The translations under genes and the position numbers were made by a program. The notes under the pieces are model-generated. The model was not told the origin of the DNA. It was given only the letters and a program-made list of their open reading frames with translations, and did not search any database. A DNA stretch of 64,000 nt from Chromatiales bacterium (GTDB lineage: Bacteria; Pseudomonadota; Gammaproteobacteria; UBA6429). Positions 25,530 through 36,238 of the stretch are shown one piece after another. How positions within the stretch are numbered: the stretch's first letter is position 1; the number at the start of each line of letters is the position of its first letter. The stretch spans positions 62,001 through 126,000 of the forward strand of contig JALTJN010000177.1 of NCBI GenBank assembly GCA_027076405.1, written 5' to 3'.

Positions 25530-28169
25530 CTAGGCTAATTTTTCCTGAACCCAATCTACCACACCATTAAGTGCTCCCGTGAGGTTTTCAGGTTGATCAC
25601 CACCGGCTTGCGCCATATCTGGCCGGCCACCACCTTTACCGCCAACCTGACTTGCAACAGAATTAACCAAATCACCGGCTTTAATTTTATCTGTAGCATC
25701 TTTGCTCACTCCGGCTACTAAACTGACTTTTTGGCCACTGATAGCAGCAAGTACAATTGCAGAGGTGCCTAATTTATTTTTTAACTGATCCAGTGTTTCG
25801 CGCAGTGTTTTCACATCAGCACCTTCAAGATTTGCAGCCAATACTTTAATCCCTTTAACATCTACTGCCTGGGATGATAAATCAGAGCCCTGACTACTCG
25901 CCAGCTTACCTTTAAGTTGAGTCAGCTCTTTTTCTAATCCACGATTTTTTTCCAGTAATTGATTTACGCGGCTCGAAATGTCATCACGGTTACCTTTTAA
26001 TAATCCCATTATTTCAGATAGCTGTTCTTCCGTTTTATCAACCCAGCTTAAAGCATAGTCAGCAGTAACCGCTTCAATACGACGAACACCGGCAGCCACA
26101 CCACTCTCACTGGTAATCTTAAATAAACCAATATCACCGGTACGAGAAACATGTGTCCCGCCACAAAGTTCGACAGAAAACTCACTCATGCTTAATACTC
26201 GAACTTCATCACCATACTTCTCGCCAAATAATGCCATCGCACCACTCGCCTTGGCTTCATCCGGTGTCATGATGCTGGTATCAACAAGGTGATTTAAACG
26301 AATATGCCGGTTTACCAGATGCTCAACTTCTTTTAACTGTTCTGCAGTGATGGCCTCCGGCTGTGAAAAGTCAAAACGTAAACGTTCTGCCTGAACCTGA
26401 GATCCTTTTTGCGCGACATGTTCACCTAAGACTTTGCGCAAGGCGGCATGAAGTAAATGCGTGGCGGAATGATTGGCAACAATTGCCTGACGACGTTCGC
26501 TATCTACCTGGGTATTAACCATGTCACCCACTTTCAATGAACCTTCGAGCACTTCACCATAATGGCCAAAAACTGCGCCGCCTTGTTTTTGCGTATCCAT
26601 CACTGCAAATTTTGCCGAGCCGCACGTTAATAAACCCGTATCACCCGTTTGTCCGCCTGATTCAGCATAAAAAGGCGTTTGTTCTAACACCAGCATGGCG
26701 CTTTGATTTTTTTCTATCTGCTGCACTTCTTTACCATCAACATAGATGGCAAGCACTTTTGATTGGCCTTCTAAATATTCATAACCGGTAAAATCTGTTT
26801 CGCCTTCAATATCAATGGTTGCCTGATACTCGCCGGCAAACGTACTGGCTTTACGAGCACGTTCACGCTGCTCTTCCATTGCTTTATCAAAACCTAACAT
26901 ATCTAGAGTCAGATTTCTTTCTCGCGCAATATCATTGGTTAAATCAGCAGGGAAGCCATAGGTATCATATAATTTAAAGACTACTTCACCCGGTATAACG
27001 CTACCCTTCATATCTTTAATATCTTGCTCTAGTATCGATAAACCTTTTTCCAGTGTTTCAGCAAAGCGCTCTTCTTCCTGAAGTAACGCTTTTTCAACTC
27101 TTGCCTGAGCTTCTTTTAACTCGGGATAAGCATCTCCCATTTCTTTAACTAAAGGCTGAACTAACTTATAAAAGAAAGCATCTTTTTGTCCAAGATTATT
27201 TCCATGACGAAGTGCACGGCGAATTATACGACGTAAAACATAACCGCGACCTTCATTAGACGGCAACACACCATCAACAATCAAAAAGCTGCATGAACGA
27301 ATATGATCAGCAATCACCTTTAATGAGTTATTTTCTTTGTCTTTGCAGTTGGTTTCTTTTGCAACGGCAGAAATCAGGTTTTGAAATAAATCAATATCAT
27401 AATTACTATGACCATTTTGCATAATGGCTGCTAGACGCTCTAATCCCATCCCGGTATCAACAGAAGGCTTGGGTAAAGGGTTTAAGTTCCCCTCCTTATC
27501 ACGATCATATTGCATGAAAACAAGGTTCCATATTTCAATATAACGGTCACCATCTTCTTCCGGAGTACCCGGCGGCCCTCCGGCAATGTCTGCACCGTGG
27601 TCATAAAATATTTCAGTACACGGACCACAAGGTCCGGTATCTCCCATCGACCAGAAGTTATCACTTTCGTTTTTCTTGCCGCCCTTTTTATCTCCGATAC
27701 GGGTAAAACAGTTTTTATCGATACCAATTTCATTTAACCAGATATCAGCCGCTTCATCATCGTTCTCATAAATTGTGACCCAAAGCTTTTCTTTCGGTAG
27801 CTGTAAGACTTCGGTTAAAAATGTCCAGGCATAATTTATTGCCTCTCGCTTAAAGTAATCACCAAAGCTAAAGTTACCCAACATTTCAAAAAAGGTATGG
27901 TGACGTGCAGTATAACCAACATTTTCTAAATCATTATGTTTACCGCCGGCACGTACACATCGTTGTGACGAGGTTGCCCGAACATAACTGCGCTTGTCCT
28001 GACCGGTGAAAACATCCTTAAACTGGACCATCCCCGCATTAGTAAAAAGCAAGGTAGGATCATTACCCGGAATAAGTGAGCTGGAAGGAACAACTTCATG
28101 CCCCTGCTCTTTAAAAAAATCTAAAAAAGCCTGTCTTAATTGACTGCTGGTTTTAATGCTTGTTTTCAT
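25530..28169 (-). CDS. alaS: Alanyl-tRNA synthetase
   Basis: AlaRS charges tRNA-Ala and edits mischarged Ser and Gly. The 879-residue protein has the class II core at the N-terminus ([32 protein letters not shown]), the editing site with [13 protein letters not shown] and CGGTHV providing the zinc ligands, and the C-terminal Gly-rich [16 protein letters not shown] chose the ATG at 28169; the frame extends to a TTG at 28202 without family support. It lies in the recX-alaS-lysC-csrA series. Confidence 0.98.
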   Translation of the reverse strand: MKTSIKTSSQLRQAFLDFFKEQGHEVVPSSSLIPGNDPTLLFTNAGMVQFKDVFTGQDKRSYVRATSSQRCVRAGGKHNDLENVGYTARHHTFFEMLGNFSFGDYFKREAINYAWTFLTEVLQLPKEKLWVTIYENDDEAADIWLNEIGIDKNCFTRIGDKKGGKKNESDNFWSMGDTGPCGPCTEIFYDHGADIAGGPPGTPEEDGDRYIEIWNLVFMQYDRDKEGNLNPLPKPSVDTGMGLERLAAIMQNGHSNYDIDLFQNLISAVAKETNCKDKENNSLKVIADHIRSCSFLIVDGVLPSNEGRGYVLRRIIRRALRHGNNLGQKDAFFYKLVQPLVKEMGDAYPELKEAQARVEKALLQEEERFAETLEKGLSILEQDIKDMKGSVIPGEVVFKLYDTYGFPADLTNDIARERNLTLDMLGFDKAMEEQRERARKASTFAGEYQATIDIEGETDFTGYEYLEGQSKVLAIYVDGKEVQQIEKNQSAMLVLEQTPFYAESGGQTGDTGLLTCGSAKFAVMDTQKQGGAVFGHYGEVLEGSLKVGDMVNTQVDSERRQAIVANHSATHLLHAALRKVLGEHVAQKGSQVQAERLRFDFSQPEAITAEQLKEVEHLVNRHIRLNHLVDTSIMTPDEAKASGAMALFGEKYGDEVRVLSMSEFSVELCGGTHVSRTGDIGLFKITSESGVAAGVRRIEAVTADYALSWVDKTEEQLSEIMGLLKGNRDDISSRVNQLLEKNRGLEKELTQLKGKLASSQGSDLSSQAVDVKGIKVLAANLEGADVKTLRETLDQLKNKLGTSAIVLAAISGQKVSLVAGVSKDATDKIKAGDLVNSVASQVGGKGGGRPDMAQAGGDQPENLTGALNGVVDWVQEKLA

Positions 28170-28355
28170 ATAACTATTCTTTAAATTTACGTTTGTATAC
28201 AACGGAATTACTTTATCTCTACAGTGACCCGATCATATCATCACTAACAGCTTTTTGGAGTAATTCTAAACAAAATTTAAAGGGAACAAGGATTAGACGG
28301 GAAGAGAGCCATTTAACCGAATAAAAGATTAAATGGCTCAATTGACAAAATTAAA

Positions 28356-29270
28356 TCATTCTTCGGTATTTACCCCTGAAATCCGGTTATCTGCGAACAT
28401 AATATGCATAAAAGGTTGTTCCATGCCATTTGGTAATAGAAATCCTGTGGGCACTGGAGACATGACAGGTCCATTTGGGGTGACAGCTATATTGGGTAGT
28501 AAAAGATGTGTATGTAATTTTGTACAATCAACATCTTTATCGAAGACAAGTTTATAGCTCGCATCACGCACACCACAAGTTGTCATCATATGCACCACTC
28601 TATTATTAGCGACTTCTATGCCATTCACTTCCAAACGACCAATGCCCCAAAAGGCCACATACGTAAATGCTGTCGGCATTAATTTCGTCCCGATACCAGT
28701 CATGCCATGTTGTACAAAGTTAGTCGCTACCCCGCCTAAAAAAGGGTGTTGTGGTCCTACAGGAATAACCTTATTCACAGTCAATTTATAATAATTACTG
28801 CCATCCGGACTGGTAAATTTTGCAACAAGTTTAACTTTATCTTTTGACAAGGTGCTGTCATAAATTGTTTTATCTTTAACCTTTAATTTGAATTTCCCCG
28901 TTATCATTTTATAATTATCTGAAAAAGGGGTTGGCATTTTTGTTGTCGTCCATGCCGTACCGTCAGCATTAGTTTTACGGGCAGTAATGGGTACCCCAAC
29001 ATCCGCTTCAAAACCTAAAGGAGCAGCTGGCGTTCCAAATATTTTTGGATCAAGCTTTCTTAAACCGGGTAATATCCAGCGAACATCTCCTCCTTCTTTT
29101 GCTTTAACATGTACTTCAACACTTTTTCCCGCAAGTGTAGCTGTGCGTCCCTGTATTGTAGTTGCACCATCGCTTGCAAAACCAGACTGGCTATAAATAG
29201 ATAAAATAGAAATACTAATAACAGTTTTAATGGCGACTTGACACTTCTGATTACAAATACTTAATATCAT
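28356..29270 (-). CDS. Secreted protein of unknown function, 304 residues
   Basis: The protein has an N-terminal signal region (MILSICNQKCQVAIKTVIS, then a hydrophobic stretch ending near SGFAS), so it is exported. The mature part is rich in beta-forming segments and contains several His-bearing motifs (VGPQHPFLGG, TNFVQHGMTG, KLHTHLLLPN, QPFMHIMFAD) and a Cys pair (TTCGVRDAS, DVDCTKL) that could bind metal or form a disulfide. I know no family name. GGAG precedes the ATG at 29270. It is directly downstream of cti and probably co-transcribed. Confidence 0.7.
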   Translation of the reverse strand: MILSICNQKCQVAIKTVISISILSIYSQSGFASDGATTIQGRTATLAGKSVEVHVKAKEGGDVRWILPGLRKLDPKIFGTPAAPLGFEADVGVPITARKTNADGTAWTTTKMPTPFSDNYKMITGKFKLKVKDKTIYDSTLSKDKVKLVAKFTSPDGSNYYKLTVNKVIPVGPQHPFLGGVATNFVQHGMTGIGTKLMPTAFTYVAFWGIGRLEVNGIEVANNRVVHMMTTCGVRDASYKLVFDKDVDCTKLHTHLLLPNIAVTPNGPVMSPVPTGFLLPNGMEQPFMHIMFADNRISGVNTEE

Positions 29271-29426
29271 GTTGTATTCTCCTTTTGTAACACGTAATAG
29301 TGTGTTCAATCAGGCAATACAAGCTTCTGTAAGTTTCATACAAATAAAATTTAATGTGAAATAATTAAGCGGAAGAAATAGATCATCTACTTAATGTGTT
29401 ACAACTATTCTTTTTACTACACGCTA

Positions 29427-31832
29427 TTAACGGTTTTGATAACGATTCAAATCAAATAACCCTGACAAGATCGGCTTACGCTTTTTATAATATGCCTGAA
29501 ACCAGTCTGATGTTTCCCAAAAAGAATCATTTGTTCTTCTTACCCCATAACGATCAACAAACTTTTCATAATCTGCAGCATTCTTAATCAATGAACACTG
29601 ATGACTAAACATTTCAATCTCTGAGAGTTTCACCGAAAAAAAGAAATTAGGATATGAACCTTCCAGCCATTTCACTACCGTCATTGTATCGCGCATAACA
29701 TCCGCACGATCACGTTCACGTGCATCAGCCAGAAAGGACGTTACATTTTTATACGCCTTATTACGAATCAAACTATAAACAAGATCATTTTTGGCTTCAT
29801 CAGTTTTTATTCTAACAAAGGCCACATCAGGAAAGGCATGTAATTTTTCACCTTGTAATTGTGCAATTTTAATCATCGCCTTATCGACACGTTGTACGAT
29901 ACTTTTATCAGACTTGTTCTGACAAATAGCAGCACCACAATCATTCATTGCCTGCGCAAGTGGTTTAATTTTTTTAATTCTTTCTTTTATCCGCTGATAA
30001 AGTTCATTTTGAGGATCTTCTGTTTGATATCCTTTTACTGATTCTGTACTCAACCACTCCTGAGGGGCAGAAAAGAGTTTTTCTACCTGCTCGCGTTGTC
30101 CAACATACCACTTGTCACGTATTTTTTTACGGCGGTTTACCGGTAAAAAAGCAAGAAAAGAATCTTCACCTTCCATACGTAAAAAATCCATATAAATTCG
30201 CGTACTCATACGATGACCAATATTGCCATAGACATCGAAGTCTGCCACCAGCAGATAATGAATACGCTCCAGCAAAGGGAAATCAATCACCCAGGTCGTT
30301 TCCGGCGCATTACCTAACAATCCAAAAGACACCGAACCACTATCAAAATGTCTAAATACTGTTAATGCAGCATTTGGATTTTTTTTATCACCATCCCAAA
30401 TATACTCCATCGCGTGATCAAGCTCATGTGTACCTAGTTTTTTAAACCACGCTTGTTTATGTTCCATATAACGCCGCTGGCCTTTCCAGTAGTCTGACCA
30501 AATACGTAACAAATCAAAATTATTATTAAAGTCAGCAGGCATTTTTAATGCACCCGCCATTTTTTTCAAAAAACGACCATCATTAGTAATCATCTGTTTA
30601 TCAGGGTTAAAAAAGACAACCCAAAACTGATCTTCAATCACATTAAGTGCAAGTTGTCCGCGACATACAGGCCCCTTAATAAAACCTTCAATAAAAAAAT
30701 GAGCATCATCTAACATAAAGCGATATCGGGACACCGCAGGGATAGCAGAAAAAACTTTAAATGGATTAGACGCTATTTTAGAACCATATTCAGGAAGTTT
30801 AGGCACGACATATTCAGGCTGTAAAAATAATTCTATAAACCTTTGCCGACGTTTATCAGAAAATTCATACACAATATGATTTTTACTCACAACACTCGGA
30901 GTAAAACGAAGTAAACGATAATAAAATTGTCGTTTACCCGGATCATCCAGAGGACGCAGTGTTGCTATCTCATTTATTGCCTGCCCCGAAGGTGTGCTTG
31001 AACGAACCAGACGATAAAATTCTCGCTTTGGTGAGCCTGCAAAATGAATATGAGCATGGAATAAATGTTCATAAAGATAGCGGTTAACCAGACGTTCCTT
31101 GTTTGATGTTTTATTAAAAAAAACTTCCCATTGTTTTATTTGAGGGCGAACAATTAACGATGGTTCAGGAGAAGCAGCTGACTTTGCACCTTGTGCAATC
31201 CAAGAAACTAAAGTCCGGTATTCTTGCTTGGGTAAATCAGGCATTGCATAAGGCATGCCCCACAAAGGGTGTTCTTTACTATAGTCTTCAACACTCTCGA
31301 GCTTTGGACAACTCTGCTCACGGTCTAGCTCTAGAGTAAAATTCTCTGGTAATTTTTTTGTATCAGGTTGTGGATATTCTTTTTTAAGGCGTAACAAGCG
31401 ATATAAAACTGAATTTCGTAAATTATCATCTGAATTTTTATTCCCCTCATTTAAGACTGCATAAAATCCTTTCTTCCGCCATTCAGCAGTAGACTTTGCG
31501 TCAATAAATAAACGTGTTGGGGACATATTTTCAATACGCCGGGGTTCATAGATGCGTTCATCACTTGCACCACGTTGTAATCCTTCACTCGAAGAAAGCT
31601 TTAGCTGGCAGGGTGCATCGTAACAACCATGACAAACAATACAGCGACGTTCTAAAATAGGTTTTATTTGTTTTTCATAACTGACGGGGGATGAAAGTAA
31701 CTCAACTGCTGGAGTAAGTGAAAAAGGTTTATAATCAACTTGATAGGCTGGAGCGTGAGATTGAAAAAACTGATAAATAAAACCCGCCAACAATATTATA
31801 GCAATTACGGTAACAACACGTTTCTTGTTCAA
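29427..31832 (-). CDS. cti: Fatty acid cis/trans isomerase
   Basis: Cti is a periplasmic heme protein that converts cis to trans unsaturated fatty acids in membrane phospholipids, stiffening the membrane under solvent or heat stress. The 801-residue protein has an N-terminal hydrophobic anchor/signal (about 5-23), then a c-type heme site ERRCIVCHGC (C64, C67, H68). The long remainder matches Cti in length and general pattern (for example LVSWIAQGAK). It lies between recX and the secreted protein gene, an addition to the otherwise conserved recA-recX-alaS order. Confidence 0.9.
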   Translation of the reverse strand: MNKKRVVTVIAIILLAGFIYQFFQSHAPAYQVDYKPFSLTPAVELLSSPVSYEKQIKPILERRCIVCHGCYDAPCQLKLSSSEGLQRGASDERIYEPRRIENMSPTRLFIDAKSTAEWRKKGFYAVLNEGNKNSDDNLRNSVLYRLLRLKKEYPQPDTKKLPENFTLELDREQSCPKLESVEDYSKEHPLWGMPYAMPDLPKQEYRTLVSWIAQGAKSAASPEPSLIVRPQIKQWEVFFNKTSNKERLVNRYLYEHLFHAHIHFAGSPKREFYRLVRSSTPSGQAINEIATLRPLDDPGKRQFYYRLLRFTPSVVSKNHIVYEFSDKRRQRFIELFLQPEYVVPKLPEYGSKIASNPFKVFSAIPAVSRYRFMLDDAHFFIEGFIKGPVCRGQLALNVIEDQFWVVFFNPDKQMITNDGRFLKKMAGALKMPADFNNNFDLLRIWSDYWKGQRRYMEHKQAWFKKLGTHELDHAMEYIWDGDKKNPNAALTVFRHFDSGSVSFGLLGNAPETTWVIDFPLLERIHYLLVADFDVYGNIGHRMSTRIYMDFLRMEGEDSFLAFLPVNRRKKIRDKWYVGQREQVEKLFSAPQEWLSTESVKGYQTEDPQNELYQRIKERIKKIKPLAQAMNDCGAAICQNKSDKSIVQRVDKAMIKIAQLQGEKLHAFPDVAFVRIKTDEAKNDLVYSLIRNKAYKNVTSFLADARERDRADVMRDTMTVVKWLEGSYPNFFFSVKLSEIEMFSHQCSLIKNAADYEKFVDRYGVRRTNDSFWETSDWFQAYYKKRKPILSGLFDLNRYQNR

Positions 31833-31893
31833 GATTTTCCCCTCGTTATCAAGCCATCATAACAGAAACATTTCTACGCAAGATGACAGTGTA

Positions 31894-32349
31894 TTACACT
31901 GTGTTAGATAATGCGTAACGAATTTGCTCGGAAGAAAAGCCGCGTGACTGTAAAAAACGTGTCTGTCTGGCTTTTTCTTTCATATCACAGGGAAGTTCCG
32001 TACCATATTTTCTGATTCTTACTGCTAAAGCCATTTCCTGCCATTGTTCATAATATATAGCATTTAATAAATCACTTGAAATCCCGTCATCAATACCCTT
32101 TTGTCGTAATTCTGCCCGAATTTTTAAAGGCCCGACACCACGATGAAAACGTTGATTGATAAACGCTTCGGTAAAACGTTCATCGCTCAATAAACCTTGT
32201 TCGGTTAAGCGAGCTAACGCATCAGAGATATCATCTGCTTCATAGTCACCTTTCGCCAAAAGTTTTTGAAATAATTCATGTGTTGCATGTTCACGGCGGG
32301 ATAGGTAATCCATTGCTGCAACACGAACTGTACGAAGTGGTTTTGCCAT
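31894..32349 (-). CDS. recX: RecA regulatory protein RecX
   Basis: RecX modulates RecA filament growth. The 151-residue protein has the RecX helical repeats: MDYLSRREHATHELFQKLL, LTEQGLLSDERFTEAFINQ and LQSRGFSSEQIRYAL. I chose the ATG at 32349; the longer frame to 32412 crosses the recA-recX hairpin. It is transcribed after recA with a hairpin in between that probably lowers readthrough. Confidence 0.95.
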   Translation of the reverse strand: MAKPLRTVRVAAMDYLSRREHATHELFQKLLAKGDYEADDISDALARLTEQGLLSDERFTEAFINQRFHRGVGPLKIRAELRQKGIDDGISSDLLNAIYYEQWQEMALAVRIRKYGTELPCDMKEKARQTRFLQSRGFSSEQIRYALSNTV

Positions 32350-32370
32350 TGGGATAATCTTTAATATTGA

Positions 32371-32395
32371 TCCCTCTCTCGATAATGGAGAGGGA
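32371..32395 (-). terminator. Hairpin between recA and recX
   Basis: TCCCTCTC and GAGAGGGA form an 8-base stem, flanked by further complementary TAATATT/ATATTA bases. It lacks a long U-run, fitting a partial terminator or processing site between recA and recX. Confidence 0.6.
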
Positions 32396-32416
32396 ATAAA
32401 TATTAAAAGCAAATAG

Positions 32417-33511
32417 TTAAGCCTCGACTAAATCCTCTTCCTCAGCCCCTTTCTCGGGCTTAACATCTTTCGCTTTCGCTTTTTCTTCAGCTATCTCTTC
32501 TTCCGGCATTTCTGTTGGTAAGACAATGGCACGTATTCTGGATTCAATTTCAGCAGCCATTTCAGGATGTTCCTTAAGGTAATTACGTACATTGTCTTTA
32601 CCCTGACCAATCCGATCTCCATTGTAGCTATACCATGCACCGGCCTTATCAACGATTTCGTGCTTCACACCTAGGTCAATAATTTCACCGTGGCGTGAAA
32701 TTCCTTCACCATATAACAAATCAAACACAACTTGCTTAAATGGTGGTGCAACTTTATTTTTCACCACTTTAACGCGGGTTTCATTCCCAAGAATTTCATC
32801 ACCTTTTTTAATCGCACCAATACGACGAATATCCAAACGCACAGAAGCATAAAACTTCAAGGCATTACCACCGGTGGTAGTTTCCGGGCTACCAAACATA
32901 ACACCAATTTTATGACGTATTTGGTTAATGAAAATAACCAGCGTATTTGAACGTTTAATATTTGCTGTCAGCTTACGTAATGCCTGCGACATTAAACGCG
33001 CCTGTAAGCCCATATGAGAATCACCCATATCACCTTCAATTTCCGCCTTCGGCGTTAAAGCCGCAACCGAATCGATAACCACAACATCAACCGCAGCGGA
33101 ACGAACCAGCATATCGGTAATTTCTAACGCTTGTTCACCTGTATCAGGCTGTGACACAAGTAACTCATCGACATCTACACCTAGTTTCTCTGCATAAGCA
33201 GGATCAAGCGCATGCTCCGCATCAACGAATGCCGCAGTACCACCCAACTTTTGCATTTCAGCAACCACATGCAATGTCAGTGTTGTTTTACCTGAAGATT
33301 CAGGCCCATAAATTTCAACGACACGACCACGCGGTAAACCACCTATACCCAAAGCAATATCAAGCCCGAGTGAACCGGTTGAAACAGAATCGATATCTCT
33401 TATCGCGCTGCCATCCCCCATTTTCATTACGGAGCCCTTACCAAACTGCTTCTCAATTTGACCCAGTGCCGCTGCCAATGCTTTTTTCTTATCTGCGCTC
33501 ATATCAGCCAT
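32417..33511 (-). CDS. recA: Recombinase RecA
   Basis: RecA catalyses strand exchange and SOS co-protease activity. The 364-residue protein has Walker [10 protein letters not shown] at 69-77, [17 protein letters not shown] as the Walker B region and [20 protein letters not shown] as loop 2, with an acidic C-terminal tail. AGGAG precedes the ATG at 33511. No classical LexA box was found upstream, so its SOS control is unproven here. Confidence 0.98.
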   Translation of the reverse strand: MADMSADKKKALAAALGQIEKQFGKGSVMKMGDGSAIRDIDSVSTGSLGLDIALGIGGLPRGRVVEIYGPESSGKTTLTLHVVAEMQKLGGTAAFVDAEHALDPAYAEKLGVDVDELLVSQPDTGEQALEITDMLVRSAAVDVVVIDSVAALTPKAEIEGDMGDSHMGLQARLMSQALRKLTANIKRSNTLVIFINQIRHKIGVMFGSPETTTGGNALKFYASVRLDIRRIGAIKKGDEILGNETRVKVVKNKVAPPFKQVVFDLLYGEGISRHGEIIDLGVKHEIVDKAGAWYSYNGDRIGQGKDNVRNYLKEHPEMAAEIESRIRAIVLPTEMPEEEIAEEKAKAKDVKPEKGAEEEDLVEA

Positions 33512-33843
33512 GTCTCTTCTCCTGTTAGGTATTCTTTAACTGTTCTTATAATTAGTTACAACGGCTAATTTTGAATTCAAAATAACGCTAGACGTTGTGC
33601 GATGGTTGTACTTTAGTTGGTACTTATTCCTATGTCAATACTTTTTACCACCTAAATATAAAATACCATATAATATTTTGTATGAGATAGTCTTTTATAG
33701 TATGTATAATTAAAGTCAACGAATTTGAGCCACAAAGCGCACGGGGCGCACAGATCTAGAAAAAAATAAATTCTGTGTGCCGCCGGAGTTTCTGTGGTGA
33801 ACATGTTTTCATCGCGGTTAAATATTCAAGAAGGAAAAGTATT
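33512..33843. other. Intergenic region between recA and the WYL regulator gene
   Basis: The 332 bases hold the divergent promoters of recA and the regulator and, at 33731-33807, an imperfect inverted repeat. I saw no LexA-type CTG-N10-CAG operator and no further gene. Confidence 0.5.
33731..33807. repeat. Dispersed-type inverted repeat upstream of the WYL regulator
   Basis: GCCACAAAGCGCACGGGGCG and CACAGA on the left match, in inverted form, TCTGTGTGCCGCCGGAG and TTTCTGTGGTGAA on the right, around an AT-rich loop. The pattern (CACAGAG-like words and CTCTGTG-like words) resembles the widespread repeat family that also appears at about 287-313. Confidence 0.5.
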
Positions 33844-34731
33844 TTGGCAGTCGATCAATCCGTCAACGGCATAAAACGCGCTACTCAACAGCGACTTCAG
33901 TATATCGAGCTTATGGCCTATTACACCGGCGTCATCACGCGCAGTGACATTGCTAAGGCATTTGGAATATCAGATGCAGCGGCCACAAAAGATCTTAAAT
34001 TCTACAGCCAGATTGCCCCGAATAATCTTATCTATAAACACAATGTGTTTGGTTTTGTACCAAGTAACCAGTTTGAAGAGATATTTACCGACCTCGAACC
34101 ACAACATGTGTTACCGATGATTGCTGCTAATCTGCCTTTTGTCGGCCAGAGTATCGAGCAAAATTTATTATATGGCGTGCATACCGAACAACTGCCATTG
34201 CCACAACGACTCCCCGCTAAAGAAGTCGTCGCACAGGTGATTCGGGCAATAAAGCAAAAATCCAAGCTTAGTCTGATATATAGCTCGTTATCAGACAGTG
34301 ATAATAGCGAAAGCCGAATCATAGAACCTCATTCATTAATTAACACCGGCTTACGCTGGCACGTACGGGCTTATTGTGAAGAGAGTTATGATTTTCGCGA
34401 TTTTGTTTTGTCGCGGGTTCAACGCGCCCAACAACTTGGCGAGAAAGCCGAGTCAAATCCGGAATATGATGATGACTGGATGGAGCCCATCAACCTCCAG
34501 CTCACTCCGCACCCGAACCTCAGTGAAAAGAAACGGCAAACCTTAATGACCGATTATGCAGCTGAAGACGGTGTGATTGAATTTACAGTACGACGCGCGC
34601 TGCTTGCCTATGTATTACAGCGACTATCGGTAGACACAACAGAAGACCATTCACTCAACCCGAATGCTTACCAGTTGATAATAATGAACCGAGATGAAAT
34701 AGAACCTTTTGCCGGCTGGGCATTTTTGTAA
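33844..34731 (+). CDS. CapW/BrxR-like WYL-domain transcriptional regulator
   Basis: A 295-residue DNA-binding protein: N-terminal winged helix (QRLQYIELMAYYTGVITRSD, then FGISDAAATKDLKFY), central WYL domain with IEPHSLINTGLRWHVRAYCE and DFRDFVLSRVQ, and a C-terminal WCX-like part. This layout is that of the CapW/BrxR repressors often linked to phage defence. I chose TTG at 33844, with AGGA 8 bases upstream; the open frame begins at 33775 within a repeat. No defence gene is adjacent, so it appears to be an orphan. Confidence 0.85.
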   Translation: MAVDQSVNGIKRATQQRLQYIELMAYYTGVITRSDIAKAFGISDAAATKDLKFYSQIAPNNLIYKHNVFGFVPSNQFEEIFTDLEPQHVLPMIAANLPFVGQSIEQNLLYGVHTEQLPLPQRLPAKEVVAQVIRAIKQKSKLSLIYSSLSDSDNSESRIIEPHSLINTGLRWHVRAYCEESYDFRDFVLSRVQRAQQLGEKAESNPEYDDDWMEPINLQLTPHPNLSEKKRQTLMTDYAAEDGVIEFTVRRALLAYVLQRLSVDTTEDHSLNPNAYQLIIMNRDEIEPFAGWAFL

Positions 34732-34770
34732 TCAGAATTAACCCTTGCCGCGAAAAGTTAATTCTCTTGT

Positions 34771-35322
34771 TTATTTTAGATTCCATCTTTTTAACACGGT
34801 ATATTGTGCACCGTCGGCCGCTGTTTGCGATTCAACTAAACAAAACGCTGTTACTTTTAACTCAATAGGCTCAACAGCGGCAACTGCAGGTTGTTTTTTC
34901 GCCTTTCTGACTAAAGTAATATGGGGCTGAAACTCTCGCGTATCTTTTTTAAAACCACACAATTGAATTTTACGCTGAAGCTCTTCTTTTAAATGCTTTA
35001 AGGCATGAGGAATTTCTATTGGCGCTAACCAGGCCACTTTAGGCCGGGGCCAGTAACCGCATATTGACAACTGTAATTCAAAGGGCGGGCAGATAATCTT
35101 AGCTGCCTGCTGCTCCAGACATGCCTGAAAATTGGCATCAGCTGAACCAAAATAAGCCAAAGTAATATGCCAGTTATTCGAACCTAACACCCTGCCCTGA
35201 CACGGTGAAAAATATTCAATGACATCCATGTTAATTTTCTGGACTGCAGCCTTATCCAGCCAAAGAGCAAAAAAGAGGCGTTTAGGTTGTGATGGTAATT
35301 TTAACGGATCCTCATTGCTCAC
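34771..35322 (-). CDS. thpR: RNA 2',3'-cyclic phosphodiesterase (LigT/ThpR)
   Basis: A 2H-phosphoesterase of 183 residues. The two catalytic HxT motifs are HITLAYFG (H52, T54) and HITLVRKA (H134, T136). Family members open 2',3'-cyclic phosphates on RNA ends. The start is GTG at 35322, 5 bases after the pncC stop, so the two genes are co-transcribed. Confidence 0.92.
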   Translation of the reverse strand: MSNEDPLKLPSQPKRLFFALWLDKAAVQKINMDVIEYFSPCQGRVLGSNNWHITLAYFGSADANFQACLEQQAAKIICPPFELQLSICGYWPRPKVAWLAPIEIPHALKHLKEELQRKIQLCGFKKDTREFQPHITLVRKAKKQPAVAAVEPIELKVTAFCLVESQTAADGAQYTVLKRWNLK

Positions 35323-35327
35323 TTTAA

Positions 35328-35840
35328 TTAACCATAATGATCAACAAGTAATTTATTTAATTCACTTAGTGCAAACTCCACAGCCTGCAACCGGACTGAC
35401 TCACGGTCACCTTTGAAGAGTTGTTTAGCGGAACTTAAAATATTTGAGTTTGCTTCTTCTTTAACCGCCCAACCAAACCAGACCAGGCCAACCGGTTTTT
35501 CATCGCTACCACCGCCGGGGCCTGCGATACCACTAACCGATAAACTAACATCAGCACGACTATTCTCCAGAGCACCCAACGCCATTTCAATCACCGTTTC
35601 CTGACTCACCGCACCAGAGTTATCCAACGTGGCTTCTTGTACCCCTAGCATTTCTTGTTTTGCGTGATTTGAATAAGTCACAAATCCGCGCTCAAACCAA
35701 TCCGAACTCCCTGCTAAATCAGTTAATACTTTTGCAATGCCGCCGCCCGTGCACGACTCTGCTGTGGTGAGCTTTTTATTTTTCTGGATAAGTCGCTCAG
35801 CAAGTTGTTTAACTAGGATGGCTATTTTTTTATCGGGCAT
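35328..35840 (-). CDS. pncC: Nicotinamide-nucleotide amidase (CinA C-terminal type)
   Basis: PncC deamidates NMN to NaMN in the pyridine nucleotide cycle. The 170-residue single-domain protein contains TTAESCTGGGIAKVLTDLAG with the catalytic Ser region, FVTYSNHAKQEMLGV, and VSGIAGPGGGSDEKPVGLVW. It lies upstream of thpR and close to recA, the position of the E. coli gene (formerly ygaD). Confidence 0.95.
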   Translation of the reverse strand: MPDKKIAILVKQLAERLIQKNKKLTTAESCTGGGIAKVLTDLAGSSDWFERGFVTYSNHAKQEMLGVQEATLDNSGAVSQETVIEMALGALENSRADVSLSVSGIAGPGGGSDEKPVGLVWFGWAVKEEANSNILSSAKQLFKGDRESVRLQAVEFALSELNKLLVDHYG

Positions 35841-35905
35841 AGTTTTTATAGAGTAAAAGTAGATTTTTTCTCAGTTATACACTAAATATAAAGGCTAAAT
35901 AAGTC

Positions 35906-36235
35906 ATGGTACTGAATGTGAATACTCAAATCACGCCATACAGAGCACTAAATACGCTATCGCGCCTGAAGTTACCGGCAAAATCTTTGCGTTCTAATCA
36001 ACTTATTAATCCGGACAAGCCCGGCTTATCTAAATCAAAGTTCATATTTATCCCGGCAAAAAAACAGACACAAAATATTAATAGCCTGTTTATATTAACG
36101 AATAACAAGCCTCGTTCAAAACAACTTTTTTCTGTCGGGAATATAAAAGAGATACAACTTTATCAACAAATAGAAAGCGATAAAGTGTTTTCAGGTAAAG
36201 CGGAGCTGGTAAATCGATTTAATTTTAAAGCATAA
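35906..36235 (+). CDS. Hypothetical protein, 109 residues
   Basis: A Lys/Asn-rich protein without a recognised domain, signal or membrane segment. It begins MVLNVNTQITPYRAL and ends VNRFNFKA. AAGG lies 11 bases before the ATG, which is only weak support. It fills the space between the divergent pncC and the convergent PilZ gene almost completely, and no competing frame exists there, but it may still be spurious. Confidence 0.5.
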   Translation: MVLNVNTQITPYRALNTLSRLKLPAKSLRSNQLINPDKPGLSKSKFIFIPAKKQTQNINSLFILTNNKPRSKQLFSVGNIKEIQLYQQIESDKVFSGKAELVNRFNFKA

Positions 36236-36238
36236 AAA

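Noticed and set aside
33512..33774. LexA (SOS) box upstream of recA
   Set aside because: No CTGT-N8-ACAG-type site found. A GTAC-N8-GTAC palindrome near 33608-33623 is not a known LexA operator for this group.
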